Below are positions 23,925 through 36,004 of a DNA stretch of 64,000 nt, piece after piece. The notes beneath the pieces were generated by a model that searched no databases, was not told where the DNA came from, and was given only the letters and a program-made list of their open reading frames with translations. The position numbers were made by a program, and so were the translations under genes. The stretch's first letter is position 1. Each line of letters opens with the position of its first letter. The DNA comes from Sabethes cyaneus (lineage: Eukaryota; Arthropoda; Insecta; Diptera; Culicidae), in the NCBI RefSeq assembly GCF_943734655.1, contig NC_071353.1:155324179-155388178 (forward strand), in the 5' to 3' direction.

Positions 23925-26345
23925 TTATTGTGTAAGATTACCGTACAGTATCTTAAAAATTGCATGAAGATAGCATAGCCTGCTCTTCTGATTCGGAACA
24001 CTAATTTTTATTTTGGCCAATCGAATGCTGCTGAAGAACATGAAACCTACCCAGCTAGCACCAACTCGTATATCAATGTACGAAAACTATCGTAAATATC
24101 TCCTAACAAACTCGAAATCGTAACTAAAGCTGGTTAAAGTGGAATAAAGTTGATTTTTTGTCGAATATAACGATAATGACTGACATACATACGATTTTCA
24201 GCACAAAATCGTAGAGTAGTACGGAGCAACTCGCGCTTAATCGGATATTATCGTATATAAATACTTGTATAGTCGTAACGCTCAAAATTATTCGTAATCA
24301 CGTATATCGCCTCCAAAATAGTACGGATATGCCAACTTGGCGCATGAAATACGATTTATTTAGCATGTATATCCGTACGTAATGCTGATTTTTTCCTTTT
24401 TTATACATATGAAAATGCTAGCTGGGTAACTTTGTAGAGAACGCAACATATAATATGTATATAAAAACATATAAAAAAATGTCCCAGATTCACCCATTTT
24501 CATTAAAGAAACCGCTAATCTTTGTTCGCCTCCTCGTTCGCTCTTATGTCTTCCTGATTTGCACTTTACAAAGGCTTAAGTAAAACAACATGGCTGTCGA
24601 TACGCAAGCTGCCATGCGACGCTGGCAGCCCTGCCTTCGTATAGAGTTTCGACAACAAGCGAGAAGTCAGCCGAAATTTCAGCAAGCTTCTGTGTTGACC
24701 TGCAATAACTGTTGAACTGTTCATCTGACGAGATCCCAGCAAAATACTTTGGGACAAAACTTGGTAAAGGTGTGTTTTTTTTTTGCTGACCAAATATGGG
24801 ACATGTTTTGAACCTAATTTGAGACCGGACTCGAGACTTAATTTAAGACATAATAGTTTGAGAACCGATTTATCTGACTTATTTTGGGACTAGATTTAAA
24901 ACTGGGATTAGATTTTGATTTGGGACTTGATATGGAACCTGATTTGGAATATTTTTGAACCAAATTTGGGACGTACACTTAGCACTTATTTAGGGAAGAG
25001 ATTCGAGATCGGTTTTAGGACCTGATTTGGGACCTAACTTTGGTTGCAAATTAATCTAGGTCTAATTTAGGATTAGAACCTAATTTTGGACTTTGATTGC
25101 GACCTTATTTGGAGCACTTTTGGACCAAATTTGGGAATTGATTTCAGACATGTTTTGAACCTAATTTGGGATCTGGGTTGAGATCTAATTTGGGACATAT
25201 TTCGTACCCAGTTTGAAAACTGATTTATGACTTATTATGAGAATAAAATATGTCCCAAAGCAGGGCTCAACCCAAGTTCCAAACTAGGTCTAAACTATGT
25301 CCCATATTTGGTCCAAAATATGTCCCATGTTTGGTTCAAGATGTTCCAAATCAGGTTCCATACTCAATCTTACTTTATATCTAGTCCCAAAATTCAGCCT
25401 GAATCAGGTGGCAGACCAAGTTTAAATCGAGTCCCGAATCAGGGTCTAAAACCCGGTCTCAAATCAAGTTCTAAATCAGGTCCCAAATTAGGTACAAAAT
25501 GTGTTCCAAATCAAGTCCTAAATTTGGTATAAAAAGGTTACTAACCCAATACCACATCAAGTCCCAAATCAGGTTCTAACAGGTCCCAAAATCAGGTTGC
25601 AACCCAAGTCCCAAATTAATTTTAGAACAAGTCCCGCATCAAGTTCCAAATTTAGTCTAAAAGTATTCCAAACCAGGCCCCAATCCAAGTCCCAAATCCC
25701 AGCCTTAAATATAGTCTGAAAATAAGTCATAAATCGGTTTTCAAACTATGCACAAAATATGTCCCAAATTAGGTTCAAAACATGTCCCATATTTGGTGCC
25801 TGATGTTTTAGCAAAAAAAAACACCTTTACCAAGATTTGTCAAAGTATTTTGCTGGGATCTCGTCAGGTGAATTGATTTTAACGAAGCTCGTCAATAAAA
25901 TTTGCCAAATCAACTGTTATTGCCGGTCAACACAAAAGCTTGCTGAAATTTCGACTGAAATCTCGCTTGTTGTTGAAACTCTCTACGAACCTTACCTAAA
26001 CTTTAAAAAAGTGCAAATCAGCAAGGAATAAGAGCGAGAACGAGGAGGAACAAAGATACGCAGTTTCTTATTGAAAATGGGTGAATTTGTGCCATTTATT
26101 TTTCCTAAGTTTGACTTTTTATATTCATTCTCTCATTTTTACCGTAAGTTGCCCGGCTTCGTTTGCTTTTTCTGCCGGATATGTAGAAGGGATTTAGCGT
26201 TTAGTTCTCTACAAAGCTAAGTGTCATGTTGAAGCATCCGACTGACCAAAATAAAAATGAGCGTTCCGAATCAGAAGACCAGGTTAAACTATCTTCATAT
26301 AATTTTTAGGATGCTGTAGGAGAATCGTAATCATGTTACAATCCA
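23925..26345. repeat. Large imperfect inverted repeat within block A
   Basis: The left arm (about 23925-24793) and right arm (about 25800-26345) are complementary over several hundred bases. For example, CTTCTGATTCGGAAC at about 23985 pairs with GTTCCGAATCAGAAG at about 26262. GATCCCAGCAAAATACTTTG (about 24731) pairs with CAAAGTATTTTGCTGGGATC (about 25841). The roughly 1 kb between the arms is satellite that changes strand at about 25235. The left arm contains the MITE at 24050-24426, which the right arm lacks. Confidence 0.75.
24050..24426. mobile_element. MITE, 377 bp, CCCAGCTAGCA termini, TA target
   Basis: The left end is CCCAGCTAGCACC and the right end is the complement of CCCAGCTAGCATT. 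TA flanks both sides (24048-24049 and 24427-24428). The interior is rich in CGTAT/TACGA words and has no coding capacity. The other arm of the surrounding inverted repeat shows the uninterrupted site (CATGACACTTAGCTTTGTAG complement near 26211-26240). TA duplication suggests a Tc1/mariner-like helper, but the terminal sequence is not one I can name. Confidence 0.75.
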
Positions 26346-27463
26346 AGTCCTAAATCTTAAAAAGGATCTTAAACCCGGTCTCAGATCAAGTCCCAAAATA
26401 AGTTCTAAATCAGGATCCTCATTAGGTACAAAATATGTCCCAAAGCAGGCCTCAAAGTAGATCTAAAACAAGTCCCAAATCCAGTCCTAAATTTGGACTA
26501 AAATGTTCCAAATCAAATACCACTTGAACCCCCAAATCGGGTTCTAAGCCCTGTCTTAAGCGAAGTTCCAAAATTAGTCCTAAATAAGGTTGCAACCCAA
26601 GTCCCAAATTCAGTTCACAATATGTTCCAAATCACGTATTTAAAACCAGATCTCAATCCGAGTCCTAAATCGAGATTCTACTCCCGGTCTTAAATTGAAT
26701 CCCAAAATAAGTGCTGCGTCGGGTTCCAAAATAGATAAAAAAATATATACCAAACCCCCAAAGTTCCAAAGCTGGTCCCCCATCAAGACCTAAATTAGGT
26801 TCCAAACCCAGTCTTATATCAAGTCCCAAAATTAGACCTAAATCAGGTTGTATCCCAAATATCAAATTAAATTTAAAACATGTCTCATATCAGCTTTTAA
26901 ATCCAATCCTAAATCAGATCTCAAAATAAGACCTAGTTTAAGGCGCAAACCAAATCCCAAATTAAGTTTAAAACATGTCCCAAATTAGGTTCTAAACTTA
27001 ATCTTTATTCAAATTCCAAATCAGGTTCAGTACCAAATCAGACCCAAATCTCAAATTGAGTCCAAAACGTGTCCCAAAGTAAGTCCAAAATATGTCCCAA
27101 ATCCCGTTCCGAATCTGGTACAAAAATGTTCAAACTCAAGTCCCAACCCTAAATCGGGAGTGGCAAATTTTGCTCGAAAAATGTTCCAAATCTGGTTCCA
27201 CGTCAAGTCCCAAATCAGTCTCAAGTCAAGTCTCATGATTTGACCTAAATCAAGTCCCAGATTATGTCCCAAAATTAGTCGAAAATGTTCCAAAATTAAA
27301 CCTAAATCAGGCTGCAACCGAGGTCCCAATTTAGTCCAAAACATGTCCCAAATGACGTCCCAAAAATGTTCAAAATCAGGTCCCAACCCCAGTCCTAAAT
27401 CGAGATCTTATCTCGGTCTTATATTGAGTCTCAAAATAACTACCAACTACCAAATCTATACCT

Positions 27464-29576
27464 ATAAAGAAGGATTTCTGTCTGTCTGTCTGTCTGTCCG
27501 TATGTTCCTTATAGAATCGAAAACTACTGAACCAATCGGCATGAAAATATGCATGTAGAGGTTTTTTGGGGCCAGGAAAGGTTTTAGTGATGGTTAGAAA
27601 CCCCTCCCCCCACTAAGAGGGGGGGCTCCCATACAAATGAAACACAAATTTCTGCATAACTCGACAACTAATCAAGCAAATAGAACAAAATTTGGCATGT
27701 GGGCGTTTTCGGTGACAAGAATTTCTTCTATGGTAAATTGAGACCCCTCCCCTCTTTATAAGGGGAATTATAACTCCTCTCCTCTTTAAAAGGGAGGGCT
27801 TCCATACAAATTTCCTCATAACTCGAGAACTAATCAAGCAAATGGAACCAAATTTGGCATGTGAAGGTTTTCGAGGGCAAGAATATTTTCTATAGTAAAT
27901 TAGGACCCCTCCCCACTTTAAGAGGGGGGGGGGGGCTCCTGTACCAAAGAAACACAATTTTCCTCATAACTCGAGAAGTAATTAAGCAAATGGAACCAAA
28001 TTTGGCATGTGGGTGTTTTTGGAGACAAATTTTTTTTCTATGATAATTTGGGACCCCTCCCCGTTTTAGGAGGGGGGGATCCTATACACATGAAATACAA
28101 ATTTCCTCATAACTCCAGAACTAATCAAGCACATGAAACAACATTTGGCATGTGAAAGTTTTCGAGGGCAAGACTATTTTCTATGGCGAATTAGGACCCC
28201 TCCCAACTTTAGGAGGGGGGCTCCCATACAAATGAAATACAAATTTCCTCATAACTCGAGAACTAATCAAGCAAATGGAACCAAATTTAGCATGTGGGTG
28301 TTTTTGTAGCCAAGAATATTTTCTATGATGAATTAGAACCCCTTACCTTTTTAGGAGGGGGGGCTCCCATACAAACGAAATACAAATTTCCTCATAACTC
28401 GAGAACTAATCAAGCAAATGGAACCAAATTTAGCATGTGGGTGTTTTTGCAGGCAAGAATATTTTCTATGGTGAATTAGGACCCCTTGCCACTTTAGGAG
28501 GGGGGCTCCTATACAAATTAAATACAAATTTCCTCATAACTCGAGAACTAATCAAGCAAATGGAACCAAATTTGGCATGTGGGAGATTTTGGAGACAAAA
28601 ATATTTTCTTCGATGAATTGGGACCCCTCCCCACTTTAGAAGGGGGGCTCCTATACAAACGAAATACAAATTTCCTCATAACTCGAGAACTAATCAAGCA
28701 AATGAAACAACATTTGGCATGTGAAAGTTTTCGAGGGCAAGAATATTTTCTATGGCGAATTAGGACCCCTCCCAACTTTAAGAGGGGGGAGCTCCTATAC
28801 AAACGAAATACAAATTTCCTCATAACTCGAGAACTAATCAAGCAAATGAAACCAAATTTAGCACGTGGGTGTTTTTGTAGCCAAGAATATTTTCTATGAT
28901 GAATTGGGGCTCCTTACCTTTTTAGGAGGGGGGGGGGGGGCTCCCATACAAACGAAATACAAATTTCCTTATAACTCAAGAACTAATCAAGCAAATGGAA
29001 CCAAATTTAGCATGTGGGTGTTTTTGTAGCCAAGAATATTTTCTATGATGAATTGGGACCCCTTCCCACTTTAGGAGGGAGGCTCCTATACAAATGAAAT
29101 ACAAATTTCCTCATAACTCGAGAACTAATCAGCAAATGGATCCAAATTTGGCATGTGGAGGTTTCTGGAGGCAAAAATTTTTTCTATGGTGAATTAGGAC
29201 ACCTCCCAACTTTAAGAGGGGGTGCTTCTACACAAATGAAATACAAATTTCCTCATAATTCGAGAACTAATCAAGCAAATGGAACCATATTTGGCATGTG
29301 GGTGTTTTTGGAGGCAACCATTTTTTCTATGATGAATTAGGACCCCTTACCTTTTTAAGAGGGGGGGGGGGCTCCCATACGAATGAAATTCAAATTTCCT
29401 TATAACTTGAGAAGTAATCAAGCAAATGGAACCATATTTGGCATGTGGGAGATTTTGGAGTCTTGAATTTATTTTATGGTAGAGATCTCTCACCCCTGTG
29501 GTAGGGGGATACAGACTCTCATACAAATAAAACAGAAATTTTTGCGAAACTCAAAAACTAATCGGATCGGATCGGA
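27464..29576 (+). mobile_element. Helitron-like element with 142-bp tandem array (copy B)
   Basis: The 5' end is TCTATACCTATAAAGAAGG directly after an A, followed by four TCTG repeats and TATGTTCCTTATAGAATC. About thirteen 142-bp units follow, some truncated or fused. 5' TC inserted after A fits a Helitron start. The 3' end differs from the 60-kb copy, because it runs into the segment shared with 20216-20366 and not into CTAG. The reading frames in it are read-throughs of units. Confidence 0.65.
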
Positions 29577-29727
29577 ACTAATTTATTTGTTTTTTTGCGA
29601 GACCATACTGCCATATTTTAGTATTTCATGTTAGCTCGCAGACAAAAAATCATCGTAGCACAGTGTTTTGCAGGAATTAACGGTTTTCCTGTCACAGGAA
29701 GCAACTAAAATGATTTTGCTAGAAATT
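29577..29727 (+). repeat. Shared 150-bp segment, second copy
   Basis: Nearly identical to 20216-20366. After GAAATTGA the two sites diverge: here the 3' flank of F-box copy 2 begins, whereas in block A satellite follows at once. Confidence 0.75.
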
Positions 29728-30033
29728 GAGATTTTGAACTAACTGAATGTATTTATTTTGTTGAAACAACCAGTTTTAGACAAATGCAAAATTTCGATCG
29801 CGCGTTGATTTTATCTATCTATCACCTATCAATATGCACAATGAAATTTAATGCGCATAGGCTGCAAACCAACGCAGACTGCTAAAAATGTATTAATTAT
29901 TGTATGGGATGTTTTCTTATGGTCACTAAAACCAAATATAGTAAAACTACCGCGGAATTGGAAATCTTTCTTGAATTTTCTTTCAATATAGAAAACACAT
30001 GCATCATTTCTCCTAACAAAACTAGTTGATTGT

Positions 30034-31443
30034 TTATTGTATAACGTCGAATATGTCGTCCCTAGTATACTTACTATACTTAGTATTCCTGAAGTACCGC
30101 CTAACCGTACAACTTGTTGGCAGCTTATCGACGTCGGTGCATTCTGCATTGTATAAATTCAAAAATTGCAAATTCTGAAGATTTTTTGCCATCCCGTCAG
30201 TCACTTTCAGACTACCAATTTTCAATGTCAACTGCTGCAAACGCAGCATTGACGGTAGGTGGCTGGCTGACAGATGCGTATCATAAAGAACGAGTTCACG
30301 CAGATCGGAAAGCCCTTCCAGCAGACCGTAGAGATTTGCAGATTCGCAATAGGAAACTTCTAGGGTTCTAAGACGCGGAAAGCTATGGCTGATGTGTCCG
30401 CTAATTCTATTTATTGTGAACCAGCCAAAAAGCTTTAAATAATGAACTTTAGGAAAGATGCGTTGTAAAGAGTAGTCGTAATGCAACCTTGTCCAATCGT
30501 TTAATTCAGCTGCTACAACGCTGGGAAAACAAACATCATTGTTTAGGAATAGTTCTTTATCGAAATCGCAAAAAGAAAGAACCTGCAGCGAAAAAGAATT
30601 TCAATGAAAGGAATAAAAAAAGGTCAGCTTCAAATGATGTACCTTTAGATGTGGTAAGCTAGCCAAGCATCGTAATGACGTAATCTCTCTAACATCTATC
30701 CGCACTTTGGTTAATAATGGACAGAGCTTGCACAGTTGTTCCAAGTCATTTTGTGCAAGACGGTTACAACGCAGATCGACAGCTGTAAGCTTGGTTGGTT
30801 CTGTACATTTTTCAAATACATTAGAACCCGGCATATTAAGTGTCACTCGCAGATACTCCAGTGATAAGTTCTGAAATAATATAGGCAGATCGGGAATGTT
30901 GCTCGGCCCTTTAAACTTACGTAAATTTGGAGCTAAACGAATGATGTCAAACGTTGAAATATAATTGAAAAATACTAGTTCCTCCAAATTCTCTAGAACG
31001 GGTAATGTATCATCTGGTATGGTCGAATCCCACTGGACCTGCAGCTTTTTAACACGCGGACAAACGGAAAGAAGTTTCAGCGATAAACAGTTTCGCGATA
31101 TTTCCAGACACACAATGTCCTCCACTGATGAACTGTGTTTCTCAAACCTCTCCAACCACATTAATGCTTTGTCGGTTTCTTCTTCATTCAAATGGGAGGG
31201 AAAAAAGCTAACTACGTTGCGGTAGTATCGGGAAACTTTATGTATTGTGAAGTTCACCTTGTTGCCTCCTATACATACATTCAGTCTTATGTGGCCCAAA
31301 TAGTTGTAGTCAAAAGCCAAACTATTCCACCGTCGACACACCAAGGAAAGCCTCCTTCGGTCCTCCAAACCTGGTAGATAAGCGAAGAACTGCTGCAGCA
31401 TTTCGTTGGGCAGCTCGTTTATTTGTACTTTGCAAGAATTCAT
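30034..31443 (-). CDS. F-box/leucine-rich-repeat protein, copy 2 (two exons)
   Basis: On the minus strand exon 1 is 31443-30643 and exon 2 is 30582-30034. The 60-bp intron (GTACAT to CTGCAG) is at the same codon boundary as in copies 1 and 3. The protein has 449 residues from the first in-frame ATG at 31443. The ancestral start used by copies 1 and 3 has been lost: the frame stays open upstream (TTGGATTGTCTTTGG) but has no ATG there, so the N-terminus is 13 residues shorter than the aligned frame. The F-box is at about residues 7-45 (INELPNEMLQQFFAYLPGLE, then RRRLSLVCRRWN). LRR-like segments follow (LRCLASLPHLK, LSDLRELVLYDTHL, LQNLQFLNLYNAEC). The role as an SCF adaptor is inferred from the family. 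AATAAA overlaps the stop (30038-30033). The frame is intact throughout. Confidence 0.82.
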
Positions 31444-31683
31444 CTTCCAGTTCGTCCAATTCCAAATCCAAAGACAATCCAATCCGATCCAATCAATTCA
31501 ATCGATTTTACCTTCCGCGTTCTGGTTTATAACCTGTCCTGTTCAGTGTTACTGTTATACTTCGGCAGTTGGCCCGTTCGTTGAACAGATTTTCTACCTC
31601 ACTATCAGTTAAAAGCAGCTAGCAGGCAAACCCCTAGTGGCACTACCTGTGTGGTTTAATTTTGTTTTCTGCGCAGGGATGCC
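31444..31683 (-). promoter_or_regulatory. Conserved 5' flank of F-box copy 2
   Basis: It carries the shared word GGCATCCCTGCGCAGAAA (31683-31666, minus strand) and downstream matches GAGGTAGAAAATC and GCCGAAGTATAAC. It aligns with the flanks of copies 1 and 3 up to the lost ancestral start. The similarity fades beyond about 31745, which probably marks the edge of the duplicated gene unit. Confidence 0.45.
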
Positions 31684-32156
31684 AGCCGGATACTTTCCGA
31701 AAACCTGTGTACAACTGCTTGAAAATTGACAAATTCTCTGATTAGTTGACTTTCCTCTGTCAGTCATGTCGTTTGGAATCCATCCTATACCCGTGCGGAG
31801 GTACCACTGTGTATTGTTGATTTCGCGTAATGGCAAGAAGCAAAATCTGGACCTTTATCAGGTCCCAAATCAGACACAAAATATCTCCCGAAGCAAGCCC
31901 GAATCTGAGTCCCAAATTAAGTCCAAAATATGTCCCATGTCACGTCTCAAATTTGATCCAAAAATGTTCCAATTCTGGTCCCGGGGCAATCCCGAAACCA
32001 AGCTCCAATCCTAGTCCTAAATCAACTCCTAAAATTAGACCGGAATCAAGCCCCAAATTGGGTGCAAAATATGTCTCAACTTGAGACTAAAATTTGGTCG
32101 AAAAATGTCCCAAATCGGTCAAATCAGGTACGAAACATGTCCAACATCACGTCTTT

Positions 32157-32446
32157 TTCCGAAGACCCGCGCTGAGAATCGCGGCTAACACGCTGACAGA
32201 CGAACAACGTCACGCGCAGTACCTTGCTAGTCGTAAGTCGCCTGCACAGTGTCGTCGTCCTGAAAGTAAAAACAAATTAGATTGAAACTTCTCGGTCGGT
32301 AGTTTCTACAGTTGACGGAGCAGGAGGCACACTTTGTGTGTGTCTAAAAATAACCCAAACCAGATACGTCGCTACATTAATACGGGGGGTTGCGCAGTCT
32401 CCTTTTGTCCAGCGTCACGATAACTTGTTAAGCGTAGCTACCTATT
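32157..32446 (+). other. Non-satellite island with short open frame (copy in block B)
   Basis: The frame 32157-32285 reads PALRIAANTLTDEQRHAQYL, continues through ASRKSPAQCRRPESKNKLD and then stops. Its balanced composition is unlike the repeat peptides around it. GTAGTTTCTACAGTTGACGG and a TGTGTGTGTC run follow, resembling a 3' UTR. The protein was not recognised. The same island in block A is broken by a short replacement. Confidence 0.4.
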
Positions 32447-32637
32447 ACCCCATCTTAACATTCCCAAATCAGATTCTTAACCTAGTCTTAAATCAAGTCT
32501 CAAAATTCGGCCTAAACTAGGTCGCAACGCAAGTCTCAAATAGCGGGGTTGGGGTCCCTCATTACCCTTTCTTTCAAAATGGGTAAAATTTGAGTGTACT
32601 GGTCGAAATTGGGACTTAGACTAGACCACTTAGACTT

Positions 32638-34614
32638 ATTTATTTATTTATTTATTTATTTTATTTGATACATTCATCTGACAATGTCTTAATGAAGGTC
32701 ACACAAACTCTTACAAAGCATCAGTTCTTGACAATTTTTGAACAAAAATTCGAGTAGGCTCTCCAAATTCGTACAGTTCTTCAACCCGAGTGAACATCCG
32801 GATGCATGACGTCACTGGTTCGTGGTACCCAAACGTGGTTCGGTGAAATTCCGTGTGCAATAAGGCCGTAGTTCGCAGAGATCTTTGAGATGCTCGTAAA
32901 TTCACTTTTGAAAGCAGCGTCGGCGAATCAATGTCGTTGTTCAAAATTTTTGCTACGAACGTTGCCTGCTGAACTTTTCTGCGCCGTTCTAGTGTGTCCA
33001 AACCGAGCAGAAGACAACGTTCACGATAAGGAGGGAGATTCTCTGGGTCTCTCCAAGGCAACTCTCTGAGGGCAATACGGATAAATCGTCTTTGGATGCG
33101 TTCGATTCTTAGAATCCAGGTGAGCTGATGTGGTTGCCAAATCACGCAGGCGTTTTCAAGCAAAGGACGAACTAGTGCACAGTATAAAGATTTCAAGCAG
33201 TGAGGGTCCCTAAAATCTCTTCCGATTTTGGAGATAAATCCTAGCTGTCGGGATGCTTTGGAAATAATAGCAGAACGGTGAGCGTTAAACATAAGTTTGG
33301 AGTCGAGTAAGATGCCGAGGTCGCTAACTTGCTCTACCCTCCGGAGAGTATTTCCATTTATATTGTAGTCAAAGATGATAGAGTTTTGAGTGCGATGAAA
33401 CGTTATAACCTCACATTTTGCTGTGCTCACTATCAAGTAGTTGATCTTACACCAATTCACGAAGCCATCTAACAATTTTTGGAGCCGACGGCAGTCGTCG
33501 ATGGAGCGCACGGTAAGAAACAGTTTAAGATCGTCAGCGTAGATAAGTGCGCATCCAGTTTCTAGTACCATAACTACATCGTTAAAAAACAATATGAACA
33601 GCAAGGGCCCCATATTGCTTCCTTGAGGAACACCAGACTTATTTGTAAACACAGATGAAACAGTAGATTCTAACTTGACTTGCAAGACTCTATCGCGTAA
33701 ATATGATTCAAGCCAAGCCAATAGCTGCTCTGAGGCTCCCAAACGATGCAATTTCTGCAGAAGGATGCGATGATCGATCCGGTCGAATGCAGCTTTTATG
33801 TCCGTGTAAACTGCGTCGACTTGTGCTTTTTCTTCAAGTTGCGTGATGCAGAAGGAGGTAAAGTCGAGTAGATTGGTGGAAACCGATCGGCCAGGCATGA
33901 ACCCGTGTTGGTGGGCTGATATATAATTTTTGGTACGGTTAAGCATGGCAGTGCCCACAATAATTTCAAAAAGTTTGGAAGCTGCAGACAAGCTGGTAAT
34001 TCCTCTGTAGTTCCTAACATTCCGACGATCGCCACTCTTATGAACGGGAAACATAAAGGATCGTTTCCAAATACTGGGAAATTTTCCTTGTGCAAAAGAC
34101 TTGTTGAAAATACAACAAAGTGGTACGGATAACTCAAATGCGCAGCAACAAAAAATAGCGGCTGGGATTCCATCAGGTCCGGGGGAATATGATCGCTTCA
34201 ATCTACGAGCTGCTTCAACAATCATCACTGGAGTAATTTCGAAAGTGTCAAGGTCGACGAGTCCTTCGGGAACATTCATTGCAGCCAAACCAGCTTCTGC
34301 ATCGGAGGCGAACTCATTTGCAAATACCGAAGAGAAGAAGGATGCAAACATTTCGCAGGAGTCTGTAGTGGAGCACGATTCTGAGCCATCAAGATATACG
34401 TTGGCGGGAATAGAATTGCATTTGCGTTTCGAGTTTACAAAACTCCAAAAATCTTTCGGGTTTCTTCGCAGGTTAGTTTGCACACGGAGAACATATGACT
34501 TATACAGGGAGGCGTTGAGCTGACGATACTCGTCACTGGTACGTTTATATTCACGTTTTAATTCTGCGGATTTACGGCGTCGGTATTTACGTAAACAAGT
34601 ATTGCGCGAACGTT
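32638..34614 (-). mobile_element. 5'-truncated non-LTR retrotransposon with (AAAT)n tail
   Basis: The insert interrupts block B exactly where block A is continuous (21160/21161). On its coding strand the 3' end is an AAATAAATAAAT repeat (ATTT repeats at 32638-32667 on the plus strand) and not a plain poly(A). The 5' end cuts straight into an open RT frame, which is typical of incomplete target-primed reverse transcription. Left and right flanks overlap by only 2-3 bases, so the target duplication is very short or blurred. Confidence 0.85.
32711..34614 (-). CDS. Reverse transcriptase ORF of the 5'-truncated non-LTR element
   Basis: The frame is open from the 5' junction of the insert to the stop at 32711, about 634 codons. 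No start codon of its own is visible, and the sequence upstream of 34483 (KREYKRTSDEYRQLN and so on) is also in frame. Numbered from 34483, the motifs are SYSPGPDGIP at 98-107, YTDIKAAFDRIDH at 226-238, SGVPQGSNMGPLL at 283-295 and the catalytic IYADDLKLFL at 314-323. A C-terminal region follows with VIWQPHQLTWILRIERIQRR at 447-466. The enzyme would copy element RNA at a nicked target. The endonuclease domain and ORF1 are missing, so it cannot act alone. All catalytic motifs are intact and no stops interrupt the frame, so the insertion is young. Jockey/CR1-like by motif order; clade uncertain. Confidence 0.88.
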
Positions 34615-36004
34615 TTAGACTTGATTTAGGATTAATCTCGGGCCCTGCCCTGACTTATGACTGTAATCAAAGCCTGATTTAGCACTTGACGTGAAACCAG
34701 ATTAGAAACATTGTTTGACCAAATACGGCACTTGATTTGGGACGTACTCTGTATCTAATCCTGATTCAGGACTTATTTTGAGACTAATTTAAGACCAGGA
34801 TTGGATCCCAATTTAGGACTTGGGTTGGGACCTGATTTTGAACATTTTTGTACCAAATTTGGGACATGTTTTGGACTAAGTTGAAACTTGGGTTACAGCC
34901 TGGTTTAGGTTTAATTTTGGCCATGATTGAAGATTGCGTTTAGAACATGATTTGGGACACATTCCAAGCTTAATTTGGGACTTGGGTTGTAGCCTGATTT
35001 AGGTTCAAACTGGGTTTGGACCTCATTTGGAACATTTTGCGACTAAGCTTTGGGACTTGAGAATAGACACTTGACATAATTTGGGATTTGATTTAGGTCT
35101 AATCATGGGCCATGACTCTTAAGACTGAGATTAAACTGTTTTAGGATTTGACGTGAAACCAGATCAGAAAGATTTTTGGACCAACTTTTGGATTTTTGCC
35201 ACTTGATTTGATACATATTTTTTATCTAATTAAGACCGGGATTAGATCCTGATTTAGGACTTGGGTTGAACCCTGGGTTTGAACACTTTCGCACCAAATT
35301 TGGGACATGTTTTGAACTTAATTTGGGACTTGAATTGCAACCGGATTTAGGTCTAATTTTGGGACGTCTTATACGACTGGGTTTGGAACCTGAATTGCAA
35401 TATTTTTAGACTAAATTTGGGACTTGATTTGGGACATGTTTTAACCTCATTTGGAACTTAGATTGCTACCTGATTGGGAAATTTTGGTCTTATTTTGGGA
35501 CTTGACTTAAGACAGGGCTAAGAACCAGATTTGGGACTTGATGTGGTATTTGATTTATAAAATTCTTAGACCAGATTTAGGACTTGGTTTGGAACATATT
35601 TTGTACCTAATTTGGGAACTGGTTTAGATTGAGACTGGATTAACTTGATTTAAGACCGAGTTTAAGACCCTGATTTGGGACTCGTTTTAAACTTAATTTA
35701 GGACTTGGGTTGCAACCTGATTCAGGTCTTATTTTGGGATTTGATATAAGATAAGACTGGGTTTAAAAACTGATTTGGAACACTTTCGGACCAAATATGG
35801 GACATGTTTTGGACCTAATTTGAAACTTGGGTTGAGCCCTACTTTGGGACATATTTCGACTTAATTTTTTGGTCCTGATTTAAATTTAATGTTCGAACTT
35901 GATTCGAGACTGGGTCTAGAGCCTAGATTAGGACTTGGATTTGGACCTGATTTGGAACATTTTAGGTCAAATTTGGGACATGTTTGGACCTAATTTAGGA
36001 TGGG

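Larger units (their letters stand above)
20367..27435 (+). repeat. Duplicated block A (about 7.07 kb)
   Basis: This is a direct repeat of block B (31853-40930). Sampled lines from 20.4, 21.1, 22.5, 23.4, 24.1, 25.3 and 26.7 kb match B almost base for base. The block is mostly GGGACTTGATTT-type satellite: reverse orientation to about 21060, forward from about 21130 to 25225, then reverse to the end. It holds a SINE tail piece, a TA-target MITE and the arms of a large inverted repeat. Compared with B it lacks the RT insertion at 21160/21161, about 90 bases near 27285 and about 37 bases near 26200. It retains about 250 bases of the left arm (around 24500-24750) that B has lost. Confidence 0.9.
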
